Of a DNA stretch of 64,000 bases, positions 17,756-26,517 are shown one piece after another; the stretch's first letter is position 1; each line of letters opens with the position of its first letter. The notes under the pieces were generated by a model. That model searched no databases. It was not told the DNA's origin and saw nothing but the letters and a program-made list of their open reading frames with translations. A program made the position numbers and the translations under genes. The DNA is taken from contig NZ_CP094533.1 of the NCBI RefSeq assembly GCF_022811605.1, positions 3,410,001 to 3,474,000 of the forward strand, in the 5' to 3' direction. Origin of the DNA: Agromyces soli (GTDB lineage Bacteria > Actinomycetota > Actinomycetes > Actinomycetales > Microbacteriaceae).

Positions 17756-19009
17756 ATGACCTCGACCGCCCACCAGCCGCTCGACCACCGGTTGCGCCGG
17801 ATGGTCGGCCGCGACCCCGAGGAGCAGCACCGGGCGGCGACGCCGCTCGAGCTGCTCTACGACCTGACCCTCGTCGTCGCGTTCAGCCAGGCCGGCACCC
17901 AGGCGGCGCACCTGCTCGGCATCGGCAGCTTCGGCCCGGCCCTGCTGGCCTTCGGCCTCGCCGTCTTCGCGATCTGCTGGGCGTGGATCAACTACTCCTG
18001 GCTCGCCAGCGCGTTCGACAACGACGACGTGTTCGTCCGCATCGCCACGATGGTGCAGATGCTCGGCGTGCTGGTCCTCGCGCTCGGCCTGCCGCCGTTC
18101 TTCCATTCCATCGAGGAGGGTGCGCACGTCGAGAACGGGATCATGATCGCGGGCTACGTCGTGATGCGGGTCTCGACGATCGCGCTCTGGCTGCGCGTCG
18201 CCCGGCACGACCCGCGCTATCGGCGCACGGCGCTCCGCTACGCCGGGCTCCTCGGCATTGTGCAGATCGCCTGGATCGTGCAGATCCTCGTGTACCCGCC
18301 GTTCGCCGTGGCGATTTGGCTCATGGTGCTCTTCGGCGTGGCGGAGATGCTCGTGCCGCTGCTGGCCGAGCGCCGCGGCGGCAGCACGCCGTGGCATCCG
18401 CACCACATCGCCGAGCGCTACTCGCTCCTCGTCATCATCACCCTCGGTGAGATCGTGCTCGGCACGATCCTCGCGATCTCGGCCGTCGTCGAGGAGCAGG
18501 GGTGGTCGGCCGACGCCGTGATCGTCGCGTTCGGCGGAGTCCTGCTCGCCTTCGGACTCTGGTGGAGCTACTTCACCATGCCGTCGGGCACGCTGCTCGC
18601 CGTGTTCCCGCGGCGCTCCTTCGTCTGGGGCTACGGGCACATGCTCGTGTTCGGCGCGCTCGCGGCGACCGGCGCGGGCCTCCACGTCGCCGCGAACGCG
18701 ATCGCCGACGAGGTCGCCATCTCCGAGTTGGCCGCGCTCGCGACCGTCGTGATCCCGGTCGCGGTGTTCTTGACGATGCTGTTCGCCCTGTACTCGTTCC
18801 TGCTCGGTCGTTTCGACCCGTTCCACATCGGCCTGTACCTCGGCAGCCTCGCGATGCTCGCGCTCGCCGCCGTCGCCGTCGCCGCGGGGGCGAGCCTGCC
18901 CGTCGGCATCCTGATCGCGGCGCTCGCGCCCCTCGTCGTCGTGGTCGGCTACGAGACCGTCGGCCACCGCCACCAGCGCCTCGCGCTCGAGGAGATCCTC
19001 GAGCGCTGA
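17756..19009 (+). CDS. LtrA-family low-temperature requirement membrane protein
   Basis: A 417-residue polytopic membrane protein of the LtrA family, named after a Listeria locus needed for growth in the cold; the biochemical role is unknown. The family signature ELLYDLTLVVAFSQAG opens the hydrophobic part, and HHIAERYSLLVIITLGEIVLG lies in the middle. About a dozen hydrophobic segments fill the sequence. The ATG at 17756 is preferred over a GTG two codons earlier because of the -10-like hexamer spacing. Perfect hairpins on both sides make it a single-gene unit. Confidence 0.88.
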   Translation: MTSTAHQPLDHRLRRMVGRDPEEQHRAATPLELLYDLTLVVAFSQAGTQAAHLLGIGSFGPALLAFGLAVFAICWAWINYSWLASAFDNDDVFVRIATMVQMLGVLVLALGLPPFFHSIEEGAHVENGIMIAGYVVMRVSTIALWLRVARHDPRYRRTALRYAGLLGIVQIAWIVQILVYPPFAVAIWLMVLFGVAEMLVPLLAERRGGSTPWHPHHIAERYSLLVIITLGEIVLGTILAISAVVEEQGWSADAVIVAFGGVLLAFGLWWSYFTMPSGTLLAVFPRRSFVWGYGHMLVFGALAATGAGLHVAANAIADEVAISELAALATVVIPVAVFLTMLFALYSFLLGRFDPFHIGLYLGSLAMLALAAVAVAAGASLPVGILIAALAPLVVVVGYETVGHRHQRLALEEILER

Positions 19010-19016
19010 GGCGGAG

Positions 19017-19049
19017 CGGATGGCGGGCGCCCGCGGCGCCCGCCATCCG
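19017..19049. terminator. Bidirectional terminator
   Basis: A perfect 14-bp stem (CGGATGGCGGGCGC / GCGCCCGCCATCCG) with a five-base loop, between the convergent LtrA and SHOCT genes; it can serve both strands. Confidence 0.85.
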
Positions 19050-19052
19050 GGT

Positions 19053-19355
19053 TCAGCCGTTCGGCCGGTTCGCGCGGAGCACCTCGAGCCGAGCGCGGTA
19101 CTCCTGCTCGTCGATGTCGCCCTTCGCGAAACGCTCCGCCAGGGTCTGCTCGGCGCTCGCGCCGCGGGCCCACGGTGGCCCGTAGCCGCCGCCCTGCGCC
19201 CAGGCCGCACGACGCCAGCGACGGCCGAGCAGTCCGAACAGGAGCACGAAGACGAGGATCCAGAACAGCGGGATGAGGAAGAACACCCAGCCGAATCCGG
19301 CGGCCCAGGGGCCGGCGTGCGCGGCCACGGCCGCTGCGAGGGTGGTGGTGAGCAT
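19053..19355 (-). CDS. Small membrane protein with C-terminal SHOCT domain
   Basis: A 100-residue protein. The N-terminal half has a hydrophobic segment (FFLIPLFWILVFVLLFGLL) followed by RRWRR, giving a cytoplasmic C-terminus. The last 35 residues (AEQTLAERFAKGDIDEQEYR) form a SHOCT-type short helical hairpin, found at the ends of many actinobacterial proteins and thought to mediate oligomerisation. AAAGGAC precedes the ATG. It lies downstream of the two-component genes on the same strand, after 166 bases without other features. Confidence 0.8.
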   Translation of the reverse strand: MLTTTLAAAVAAHAGPWAAGFGWVFFLIPLFWILVFVLLFGLLGRRWRRAAWAQGGGYGPPWARGASAEQTLAERFAKGDIDEQEYRARLEVLRANRPNG

Positions 19356-19521
19356 GGTGTGGGTCCTTTGCGATCCGGTCGACCCCGAGTGGGCCGCTCC
19401 GATTCGAGCCTCCCCGTCGGCGGCGTCCCGCGAATCCGCCGGTGGGAGACACCTCGACTGCTCCCCCGGGAGCAGGCCCCTCCGGCCGGACGCGTGGCGG
19501 CCGGCGAAGATCGGCGACCGA

Positions 19522-20229
19522 TCAGCCGGCCGGGTCCTGCCAGCCCGGCGCGACGAGCCCGGTCTCGTAGGCGAGCACCACGAGATGCACCCGGTCGCGG
19601 GCGTGGACCTTGGACATGATCCGAGAGACGTGCGTCTTCGCGGTCAGCGGGCTGAGCACGAGCCGGGCCGCGATCTCCTCGTTCGAGAGGCCCAGGCCGA
19701 CCAGGCGAAGCACCTCGCGCTCCCGCTCGGTGAGCACGTCGAGCTCCGCTCTGCGCGGGGACTCGCGGAGGCCCGTGGAGAGCCGTTCCAGCAGCCGCCG
19801 CGTCACGCCCGGCGAGAGCAGCCCCTCGCCCGCGGCGACGACGCGCACGGCGCGGATGAGGTCGACCGGCTCGGTGTCCTTCACGAGGAAGCCGCTCGCC
19901 CCGGCCCGCACCGCCCGCGCCACGTACTCGTCGAGCTCGAAGGTGGTGACGATGACGACCCGCACCCCGGCGAGCGCGGGATCGGCGGCGATCTGCTCCG
20001 TCGCCCAGAGGCCGTCGCCGTCCGGCATCCGGATGTCCATCAGCACGACGTCGACCGCGTGTTCCCCGAGCCGGGCGAGGAGCTCCCGGCCGCCGGCCGC
20101 CTCGGCGACGACCTCGACGTCGGGCTCGGCGTCGAGGAGTGCGCGGAAGCCGGCGCGCACGAGCAGCTGGTCGTCGGCGAGGGCGACGCGGATCGTCCGG
20201 GGTGCGGTGGCGGCGGTCGACTCGTTCAT
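19522..20229 (-). CDS. NarL/FixJ-family response regulator
   Basis: A 235-residue DNA-binding regulator. The receiver domain has the acidic pocket (ALADDQ), the phospho-acceptor Asp in VVLMDIRMPDGDG, the conserved Thr in VTTF and the Lys in FLVKDTEP. The C-terminal LuxR-type helix-turn-helix is LTEREREVLRLVGLGLSNEE, then IAARL and TAKTHVSRIMSK. The ATG overlaps the stop of the kinase gene (ATGA), so the pair is translationally coupled. The targets are unknown; no obvious transporter follows directly. Confidence 0.93.
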   Translation of the reverse strand: MNESTAATAPRTIRVALADDQLLVRAGFRALLDAEPDVEVVAEAAGGRELLARLGEHAVDVVLMDIRMPDGDGLWATEQIAADPALAGVRVVIVTTFELDEYVARAVRAGASGFLVKDTEPVDLIRAVRVVAAGEGLLSPGVTRRLLERLSTGLRESPRRAELDVLTEREREVLRLVGLGLSNEEIAARLVLSPLTAKTHVSRIMSKVHARDRVHLVVLAYETGLVAPGWQDPAG

Positions 20230-21419
20230 CGCGGCGCACCCCACGGCAGTCTGGCGGTGACCCGGGTGCCGCCGTGCGGCGCCGCCGTGAAGTCGACGGT
20301 GCCGCCGAGCAACGCGGCGCGCTCACGCATGCCGAGGAGGCCGCGGCCGGCCTCCAGCCCGTCGCCGAGCGCGATCGCGCCGGTCGTCGCCTCGGCGGCG
20401 TTGGCGGAGAGCCCGACGCCGTCGTCGTCGACCGTGAGCACGAAGACCTCGCCGTCGCGCTCGAGGCGCAGCTCGACGCGGCTCGCCTCGGCGTGCCGGG
20501 CGACGTTCGTCAGCGCCTCCTGGGCGATGCGGTAGGCGGCGAACTGCGTCGGTCGGGCCGGCACCTCGCCGCCCAGCCGGTCGTCCAGGCTGGTGGTGAG
20601 CCCGGGCACCGCGAACTCCGAGACGAGCCGGGGCAGCTGCGCGAGCTCGGCCTGAGGCGCGAGCGGCGCTTCGCCCTCGCGGAGCACGCCGAGCACGCTG
20701 CGCACCTCCTCGAGCGCGGTCTTGGAGGCGCCCTTGATACTCGCGAGCGCGGTCCGCGCCTGCTCGGGGTCGCGGTCCATGAGGTGCAGTCCGACGCTCG
20801 CCTGCACGTTGATCTGCGAGAGCGCGTGGCCGAGGACATCGTGCAGCTCCCGGGCGATCCGCACGCGCTCGCGTTCCTCCGCGGTGCGTCGTCGCCGGGC
20901 CACCGCCTCCCGGAAGGCGCTCGCCCGTTCCCGTCGGCGGCGCGCGAACCAGCCGATCGCGAAGCAGAGCCCGAGCCCCGCGGTGGTCGCGGCGACCCGG
21001 AACGGCGACCAGGCGTGCCCCGTCACCGGCCCGAGCGCGACGGCGACGACCCAAGCCACGCCGACCGCGCTCGCGGCCCAGACCGCGGCGCCGCGCACGA
21101 TCGCCAGCACGATCGCGAACGCGAGCGCGAGGGACGGGGGCCCGACGTCGGGACCGGTGAGCACCGCGGCGAGCGCGAGCAGGGCGACGACCACGACGGT
21201 CGGCCCGGGCCAGCGCCGCGAGGCGAGGAGGGCCAGGCCGCCGGCCGCGGCGAGGCCGATCTGCAGCGCGGCGAGCGCCGGGGGCGCGGCCGTCCAGACG
21301 GCGATGCCGATCGCCGCCGGCACCTGCACGAGCAGGCTGAGCACGACGGGCAGGAGCAGCACGACGGCGGGCGGAGGGCCCTGCCGCGCAGCCTGGTCGT
21401 CCCACGGAGGCACGGGCAT
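20226..21419 (-). CDS. Sensor histidine kinase, NarL-partner type (HisKA_3)
   Basis: A 397-residue membrane kinase. The first half has five or six hydrophobic segments. Then come the dimerisation/phospho-acceptor helix (ERVRIARELHDVLGHALSQI, His in ELHD) and an ATPase domain with VDDDGVGLS and GRGLLGMRERAALLGG. The start at 21419 (MPVPPWDD) is preferred because TACGAT lies 6 bases upstream; an ATG at 21443 is also possible. Short periplasmic loops suggest that it senses a membrane-associated signal. Confidence 0.9.
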   Translation of the reverse strand: MPVPPWDDQAARQGPPPAVVLLLPVVLSLLVQVPAAIGIAVWTAAPPALAALQIGLAAAGGLALLASRRWPGPTVVVVALLALAAVLTGPDVGPPSLALAFAIVLAIVRGAAVWAASAVGVAWVVAVALGPVTGHAWSPFRVAATTAGLGLCFAIGWFARRRRERASAFREAVARRRRTAEERERVRIARELHDVLGHALSQINVQASVGLHLMDRDPEQARTALASIKGASKTALEEVRSVLGVLREGEAPLAPQAELAQLPRLVSEFAVPGLTTSLDDRLGGEVPARPTQFAAYRIAQEALTNVARHAEASRVELRLERDGEVFVLTVDDDGVGLSANAAEATTGAIALGDGLEAGRGLLGMRERAALLGGTVDFTAAPHGGTRVTARLPWGAPR

Positions 21420-21425
21420 GTCCCG

Positions 21426-21431
21426 ATCGTA
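21426..21431 (-). promoter_or_regulatory. -10 element of the histidine kinase gene, leaderless
   Basis: TACGAT on the minus strand, 6 bases before the ATG at 21419. It decides the start in favour of 21419 over the upstream ATG. Confidence 0.5.
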
Positions 21432-21550
21432 GCCCCGCGCCATCCCGTCCGGATCCGCCCACGGGAGGCGGCTCCCGTACTCCCGCCGGCGTAGCCGTCG
21501 AGACGCCCGGGCCATCCCGGTGCGCGCTGGTCCCCTGCGGTGCCGCCGGC

Positions 21551-22876
21551 TCAGAGCAGCGTCACCGGCTTGACCAGGTCGGCGTAGATCAGCAGCGCGC
21601 TCATCGCGCCGACGACGACCACGACCCCGAGGGTGAGCGGCATGAGCTTCGCGAGGTCGACGGGGCCCGGGTCGGGCCGGCGGAAGAGCTTCGCGAAGCC
21701 GCGACGGATCGCCTCCCACAGCGCTCCCGCGATGTGGCCGCCGTCGAGCGGGAGGAGCGGGATGAGGTTGAAGACGAACAGGGCAACGTTCAGCGATCCG
21801 AGGATGCCGATCATGCCGGCCGCCTTGTCGACGAGCGGGATCGTGTCGATCGTCGCGATCTCGCCGGCGACTCGGCCGACCCCGACGACCGAGATCGGCC
21901 CGTTGGGGTCGCGCTCCCCCGGCCCGAACGCCGCGTTCGCCACGTCGATCATGCGCTGCGGCAGGTTCACGATGATGCCGGCGACGCCGGAGATCTGCTG
22001 GCCGACCGCCTCGAGGGTCGTGCCGGGCGACTGGGCGACCCGGTGGTTCGCGGCGCCGATGCCGACGAAGCCCGCGGAGATCGTCTCGGGCTGCCCGTTC
22101 GCCCCGGTGACGACCTCGCCCCGCTCGTCGAGCGCGTAGCGCTCGCTCAGCATGGGGGTGACGGTGAGTTCGCGCTCGGCGCCGTCGCGCTCGACGACGA
22201 AGGTCATCGCCTCGTTCGGGTGCTCCCGGATGAGCGCCGTCGACTGGGCCCAGCTGGTGATCGGGGTGCCGTCGATCGAGACGAGCCGGTCGCCGGGCTT
22301 CAGCCCCGCCTCGGCGCCGGGCGCCTGCGGGTCGCCGCTCTCGCACGTCTGCCGCTCGCTCGTCGCGGGGAGCGCGCAGGCGTTCACGCTGCCGATGGTC
22401 GTCGAGGGCTCCGGCATCCCGAGCCCCATGAAGAGGATGCCGAAGAAGAGCACCGCGAGCAGCAGGTTCATGAACGGCCCGCCGAACATGACGATGATGC
22501 GCTTCCACACCGGCAGCCGGTAGAAGGCGCGGTCCTCGTCGCCCGGCGTGATCGACTCCGCGCTGGAGTCGCGGGCGTCCTGCACGAGGCCGCGGAAGAA
22601 CCCGGTGGAGTCCGCCCTCGTCTGCCCGCTCTTGCCGGGCGGGAACATGCCGATCATCGAGATGTAGCCGCCGAGCGGGATCGCCTTCACGCCGTACTCG
22701 GTCTCGCCCTTGCGCCGGGAGAAGATGGTCGGCCCGAAGCCGATCATGTACTGCGTCACCTTGACCTTGAAGAGCTTCGCCGGCACGAGGTGCCCGATCT
22801 CGTGCAGGCCGATCGACAGGCCGAGGCCGATCACGATGATGACGACGCCGATGACGAAGGCGAGCACGGATTCCAC
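21551..22876 (-). CDS. Site-2 metalloprotease (M50, RseP/Rip1 type)
   Basis: A 441-residue intramembrane zinc protease that in related bacteria releases sigma factors by cutting anti-sigma factors inside the membrane. The zinc site HEIGH is at residues 25-29, the second site is in NLIPLLPLDGGHI, and FGGPFMNLLLAVLFFG is the conserved core helix. A PDZ domain lies around residues 190-270 (GAEAGLKPGDRLVSIDG). The GTG start at 22876 has TACGCT 7 bases upstream. It follows dxr by 45 bases, the usual actinobacterial order. Confidence 0.93.
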   Translation of the reverse strand: MESVLAFVIGVVIIVIGLGLSIGLHEIGHLVPAKLFKVKVTQYMIGFGPTIFSRRKGETEYGVKAIPLGGYISMIGMFPPGKSGQTRADSTGFFRGLVQDARDSSAESITPGDEDRAFYRLPVWKRIIVMFGGPFMNLLLAVLFFGILFMGLGMPEPSTTIGSVNACALPATSERQTCESGDPQAPGAEAGLKPGDRLVSIDGTPITSWAQSTALIREHPNEAMTFVVERDGAERELTVTPMLSERYALDERGEVVTGANGQPETISAGFVGIGAANHRVAQSPGTTLEAVGQQISGVAGIIVNLPQRMIDVANAAFGPGERDPNGPISVVGVGRVAGEIATIDTIPLVDKAAGMIGILGSLNVALFVFNLIPLLPLDGGHIAGALWEAIRRGFAKLFRRPDPGPVDLAKLMPLTLGVVVVVGAMSALLIYADLVKPVTLL

Positions 22877-22883
22877 GGGGTGA

Positions 22884-22889
22884 AGCGTA
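22884..22889 (-). promoter_or_regulatory. -10 element of the M50 protease gene, leaderless
   Basis: TACGCT on the minus strand, 7 bases before the GTG. It gives the protease an own promoter inside the dxr-protease unit. Confidence 0.5.
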
Positions 22890-22921
22890 CTGCGATCCGC
22901 TCGGAGGCCGCTGGGCGGCGG

Positions 22922-24016
22922 CTATCGATCCGCTGAGCGGCGTGCGATCCTCGCGTCGGCCGAGCGGCGGGCGGATGCCTCGGCCGCGGCGAGCGACTCG
23001 AGGGTCAGCGTGCCGGCGGCCTCGTGCTGCTCGACGACCTCGCGCACGGTGTCGACGATGTCGAGGAGGCCGATGCGGCCGGCGTGGAACGCCGCGACCG
23101 CCTGCTCGTTGGCCGCGTTGTACACGGCCGGGTACTCGCCCCCGGCCCGGCCCACCTGCTTCGCGAGGCGCACGGCGGGGAACGCCGCGTCGTCGAGCGG
23201 TTCGAAGGTCCAGCTCTGCGCCTGCGTCCAGTCGAGCGGCCGGCCGACGGACCCCACCCGATTCGGCCAGTCGAGGCCGAGGGAGATCGGCAGCCGCATG
23301 TCGGGCGGCGAGGCCTGCGCGATCGTCGAGCCGTCGATGAACTCGACCATCGAGTGCACGATGGACTGCGGATGCACCACGACGTCGATCCGCTCGTAGT
23401 CGACGTCGAAGAGCAGGTGCGCCTCGATCACCTCGAGACCCTTGTTCACGAGGGTCGCGGAGTTCGTCGTGACGACGAGCCCCATGTCCCAGGTCGGGTG
23501 AGCGAGCGCCTCGGCGGGCGTGACCGCCTCGAGCTCGTCGCGGCTCCGGCCGCGGAACGGTCCGCCGGACGCGGTGAGCACGAGCCGGCGCACCTCGTCG
23601 TCGGTGCCGGAGCGCAGCGCCTGCGCGATGGCGGAGTGCTCGGAGTCGACCGGCACGATCTGGCCGGGAGCTGCGAGCCCGGTCACGAGATCGCCGCCCA
23701 CGATGAGGGACTCCTTGTTCGCGAGCGCGAGCGTCGCGCCGCGCCGGAGCGTCGCGAGCGTCGGGCCCAGGCCGACCGAGCCGGTGATGCCGTTCAGCAC
23801 GACGTCGGCGTCGACGTCGCGCACGAGCTGCTCGGCCTCCTCGATGCCGACCGCGGTGTGCTCGACCCCGAACTCCGCGGCCTGCCGTTCGAGGGTCGCC
23901 CGATCGGAGCCGACCGCGAGGCCGACGACCTCGAAGCGGCGGGGATTGGCGCGGATGACGTCGAGCGCCTGGGTGCCGATGGAACCGGATGAGCCGAGGA
24001 TGATCACGCTGCGCAC
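22922..24016 (-). CDS. dxr: 1-deoxy-D-xylulose 5-phosphate reductoisomerase
   Basis: First committed step of the non-mevalonate pathway: converts DXP to MEP with NADPH. The 364-residue protein has the nucleotide-binding GSSGSIGTQ, the NKESLIVGG region, the metal-site motif [15 protein letters not shown], and [12 protein letters not shown]. The GTG at 24016 is chosen because TAGGGT lies 6 bases upstream. A second GTG at 24007 has GGAGG at a distance of 10 bases and is the alternative. It is divergent from plsC. Confidence 0.97.
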   Translation of the reverse strand: MRSVIILGSSGSIGTQALDVIRANPRRFEVVGLAVGSDRATLERQAAEFGVEHTAVGIEEAEQLVRDVDADVVLNGITGSVGLGPTLATLRRGATLALANKESLIVGGDLVTGLAAPGQIVPVDSEHSAIAQALRSGTDDEVRRLVLTASGGPFRGRSRDELEAVTPAEALAHPTWDMGLVVTTNSATLVNKGLEVIEAHLLFDVDYERIDVVVHPQSIVHSMVEFIDGSTIAQASPPDMRLPISLGLDWPNRVGSVGRPLDWTQAQSWTFEPLDDAAFPAVRLAKQVGRAGGEYPAVYNAANEQAVAAFHAGRIGLLDIVDTVREVVEQHEAAGTLTLESLAAAEASARRSADARIARRSADR

Positions 24017-24022
24017 GCCTCC

Positions 24023-24028
24023 ACCCTA
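24023..24028 (-). promoter_or_regulatory. -10 element of dxr, leaderless
   Basis: TAGGGT on the minus strand, 6 bases before GTG 24016. It faces the plsC promoter in an 86-base divergent gap. Confidence 0.45.
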
Positions 24029-24090
24029 GGGCCGACGACGCCTCGCCGCCCGGGTTCGGGGGTATGCCGACAGCCGCATACGGATGGCCC

Positions 24091-24096
24091 TACGCT
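24091..24096 (+). promoter_or_regulatory. -10 element of plsC, leaderless
   Basis: TACGCT, 6 bases before GTG 24103. A weak CCGACA lies 18 bases further upstream as a possible -35. Confidence 0.55.
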
Positions 24097-24102
24097 CGTC
24101 TG

Positions 24103-24864
24103 GTGAGCGAGATCGAGGCCGAAGCCGTCCCTGCTGCGCCGAAGCGCCCCGGGCCCCTGTACACGATCGTGCGAGGCATCCTCCGTCCCCTGGTGGCGAT
24201 CGTCTACCGGCCGAAGATCACGGGCCGCGAGCACGTGCCCCGACGCGGGCCGGTCATCCTGGCCTCGAACCATCTCTCGTTCATCGACAGCATCGTGATC
24301 CCGCTCGCCGCGCCCCGGCCCGTGCAGTTCCTCGCGAAGTCGCACTACTTCACCGGGAAGGGCCTGAAGGGGTGGGTCTCGCGCACCTTCTTCGGCTCGA
24401 TCGGGGCCGTCAGCGTCGAGCGCGGCGCCGGCTCGCAGGCGCAGGAGGCCCTCGATCTCGGCCGTCGCATCCTCGAGGGCGGCAACGCCTTCGCGCTCTA
24501 CCCGGAGGGCACCCGCTCCCTCGACGGCCGCCTCTACAAGGGCCGCACGGGCGTCGCGTGGCTCGCGCTCACCACGGGCGCGACCGTCGTGCCGGTCGGG
24601 CTCGTCGGCACGCAGGAGATCCAGCCGGTGGGTGCCAGATTCCCTCGCATCCGGCCGGTGCAGGTGCGCTTCGGCGAGCCGCTCGACCTCTCCGTGCACG
24701 GCAGTGCCGAGTCCGGCAAGGCCCGGCGGGCGGCGACCGACGAGATCATGGCCGCGATCCACGCCCTGAGCGGCCAGGAGCTCGCCGGCCGCTACAACGA
24801 GACGCCCCCGCAGAGCGCGATCGCCCGCATCGCCGACCGGGTCGTCCCGCGCGAACGGGTCTGA
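24103..24864 (+). CDS. plsC: 1-acylglycerol-3-phosphate O-acyltransferase family
   Basis: A 253-residue acyltransferase of phospholipid synthesis; it adds the second acyl chain to lysophosphatidate. The catalytic NHLSFID (NHx4D) and the substrate-binding YPEGTRS are present, as is PVGLVGTQEIQP. The GTG at 24103 (MSEIEAEAV) is chosen because a -10-like hexamer lies 6 bases before it; the upstream ATG at 24064 would place that promoter inside the gene. Actinobacteria carry several paralogues, so the exact acceptor is uncertain. Confidence 0.9.
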   Translation: MSEIEAEAVPAAPKRPGPLYTIVRGILRPLVAIVYRPKITGREHVPRRGPVILASNHLSFIDSIVIPLAAPRPVQFLAKSHYFTGKGLKGWVSRTFFGSIGAVSVERGAGSQAQEALDLGRRILEGGNAFALYPEGTRSLDGRLYKGRTGVAWLALTTGATVVPVGLVGTQEIQPVGARFPRIRPVQVRFGEPLDLSVHGSAESGKARRAATDEIMAAIHALSGQELAGRYNETPPQSAIARIADRVVPRERV

Positions 24865-24927
24865 GCCGCGAGCGGTCCCGCCTCGCGACGTGCCGCCGCT
24901 TCTCAGCCGCTTGGCACCGGTACCCGC

Positions 24928-24933
24928 TAGCGT
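24928..24933 (+). promoter_or_regulatory. -10 element of lipoprotein gene, leaderless
   Basis: TAGCGT, 7 bases before GTG 24941; no ribosome binding site is present. Confidence 0.4.
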
Positions 24934-24940
24934 CGAGCGG

Positions 24941-25855
24941 GTGACCAGGCTCCGACCGATCTCCGCCCTCGCCGCGCTCGCCGCCGGCGTCGTCGTGCTG
25001 CTCGCCGCCTGCGCGCCGACGGTCGACCCGGCGGCGACCGTCCGCGCGAACCCCGAGCAGATCGACGAGGTCGACACCTCCGGCTTCGATCCCGGCCTGA
25101 TCGTCAGCGACGACAGCTTCTTCGACTCGGCCGCGCTCGACGAGGAGCAGATCCAGGACTTCCTCGAAGCGCTGCCCTGCCGTCCCGACGCCGGGGTCAC
25201 CTGCCTGGCCGACTACCGGCAGACGACCGTGACGCAGCCGGCCGCAGGTCCCGGACACTGCGCCGAGTACCGCGGCGCGGTGAAGGAGCGCGCGAGCCGC
25301 ATCATCGCGAAGACCGCGGTCGCCTGCGGGGTGAGTCCGAAGACGCTGCTCGTGCTGCTGCAGAAGGAGCAGTCGCTGCTCACCCGGCCGAGCGAGCACG
25401 GCTACCTGCGGGCGACGGGCTACGCCTGCCCGGACACGGCCGACTGCGACGTGAAGTACTTCGGCTTCTTCAACCAGGTGTACAACGCGGCGTGGCAGTT
25501 CCGGCAGTACACCCAGCAGCCGGACCGGCAGTACCGGATCGGGGCGGTGCCCGTCTCCTACAACCCCGACGCCGCGTGCGGCGGCAGCACCGTGCTCATC
25601 CAGAACCAGGCGACCGCGAACCTCTACAACTACACGCCCTACCAGCCCAACGAGGCCGCCCTCGTCTCGGCCGACGCGGGCGGCGACGGCTGCTCGGCCT
25701 GGGGCAACCTGAACTTCTGGCTGCTGTGGAACCGGTGGTTCGGCGACCCCACGAGCGAGCGCTACCCGGGCTTCCTGCCGCCGTGCAGCCGACTCGTCGA
25801 CGGACAGGTCTGCCCGACCCCCGGCATCCCGACCGCGCCGCCGCGCGAGGACTGA
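24941..25855 (+). CDS. Lipoprotein with hemagglutinin-like domain
   Basis: A 304-residue protein with a signal peptide and lipobox (VVLLAACAPT), so membrane-anchored outside the cell. The mature part has six or more cysteines and a conserved core: CGVSPKTLLVLLQKEQSLLT, YFGFFNQVYNAAWQFRQYT and QATANLYNYTPYQPN. Such proteins are often labelled hemagglutinin in actinobacterial genomes. The QKEQ segment and helical pattern look like a lysozyme/transglycosylase-type glutamate site, which is my inference. It may act on cell-wall glycan. It lies 76 bases after plsC. Confidence 0.65.
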   Translation: MTRLRPISALAALAAGVVVLLAACAPTVDPAATVRANPEQIDEVDTSGFDPGLIVSDDSFFDSAALDEEQIQDFLEALPCRPDAGVTCLADYRQTTVTQPAAGPGHCAEYRGAVKERASRIIAKTAVACGVSPKTLLVLLQKEQSLLTRPSEHGYLRATGYACPDTADCDVKYFGFFNQVYNAAWQFRQYTQQPDRQYRIGAVPVSYNPDAACGGSTVLIQNQATANLYNYTPYQPNEAALVSADAGGDGCSAWGNLNFWLLWNRWFGDPTSERYPGFLPPCSRLVDGQVCPTPGIPTAPPRED

Positions 25856-25926
25856 CCGCGGCTCGTCGCGGTCGGCCGGCGGCGCCGTGCGCTGACGGCC
25901 GCTGCGGCTCGGTCGGCCGCGGCGGC

Positions 25927-26409
25927 TCAGTCGGCCGCTGCCACCTCGACGCTCGGCTCATGGCCGACCGGGAAGGCGACGGATGCCGAGATGAAGCACT
26001 TCTCCGCAGCCTCGGCGTGCAGCCGCTGGGCGAGCTCGACCATGGCGGGATCGGCGACGGTCACCCGCGGCCGCAGCGTCGCGGCGACGAACGCCCCACC
26101 GCCTCGACCGTCCTCGCTCATGGTGCCCGACGCGGCGTCCTCGTAGCCCAGCACGACGACGCCGTGGTTCGTCGCCACGTGCAGGTACGAGAGCATGTGG
26201 CACTGACTGAGGGCGGCGAGCAGGAGCTCCTCGGGGTTCCAGCGCTCGCGGTCGCCGTGGAAGGTGCGATCGGCGGAACCGGCGAGCTCGTGCTCCTTGC
26301 CCGCCCCGCGGACGACATGGCGGCGCGAGTAGGCGCGGTAGCCGCTCGTGCCGGTGCCCAGATTGCCGGTCCACTCGACCGCGACCTCGTAGTGGTGTTC
26401 GCCCAGCAT
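25927..26409 (-). CDS. OsmC-family peroxiredoxin-like protein
   Basis: A 160-residue protein of the OsmC/Ohr family, thiol-dependent organic hydroperoxide reductases. The conserved WNPEELLLAALSQCHMLSYL holds the first redox Cys. The second Cys appears in EAAEKCFISASVAFPV. The N-terminal EVAVEWTGN strand is also typical. CGGAG lies before the ATG at 26409. It is transcribed divergently from gabT over 108 bases and converges on the upstream lipoprotein gene. Confidence 0.88.
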   Translation of the reverse strand: MLGEHHYEVAVEWTGNLGTGTSGYRAYSRRHVVRGAGKEHELAGSADRTFHGDRERWNPEELLLAALSQCHMLSYLHVATNHGVVVLGYEDAASGTMSEDGRGGGAFVAATLRPRVTVADPAMVELAQRLHAEAAEKCFISASVAFPVGHEPSVEVAAAD

Positions 26410-26501
26410 CCCGACTCCGTCCGACCGCGTCTCGACCGGGCGCGCGACCGCCGCCCGGTCCGGCGGCCGAATCGACCGCCCACACGATTCTGCCTCGGGG
26501 A

Positions 26502-26507
26502 TAAGCT
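26502..26507 (+). promoter_or_regulatory. -10-like element of gabT
   Basis: TAAGCT, 10 bases before ATG 26518, predicting a leader of only about 3-4 bases; no ribosome binding site is seen. Confidence 0.45.
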
Positions 26508-26517
26508 TGGGCGCATC

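Noticed and set aside
19508..19523. Small palindrome GATCGG-CGA-CCGATC at the end of the response-regulator gene
   Set aside because: Only 6-bp arms, overlapping the stop codon and not followed by a T-run; too weak to call a terminator.
20226..22508. Histidine kinase frame extending about 360 codons upstream
   Set aside because: The extension is antisense to the M50 protease and Arg-rich; homology and the TACGAT element place the start at 21419.
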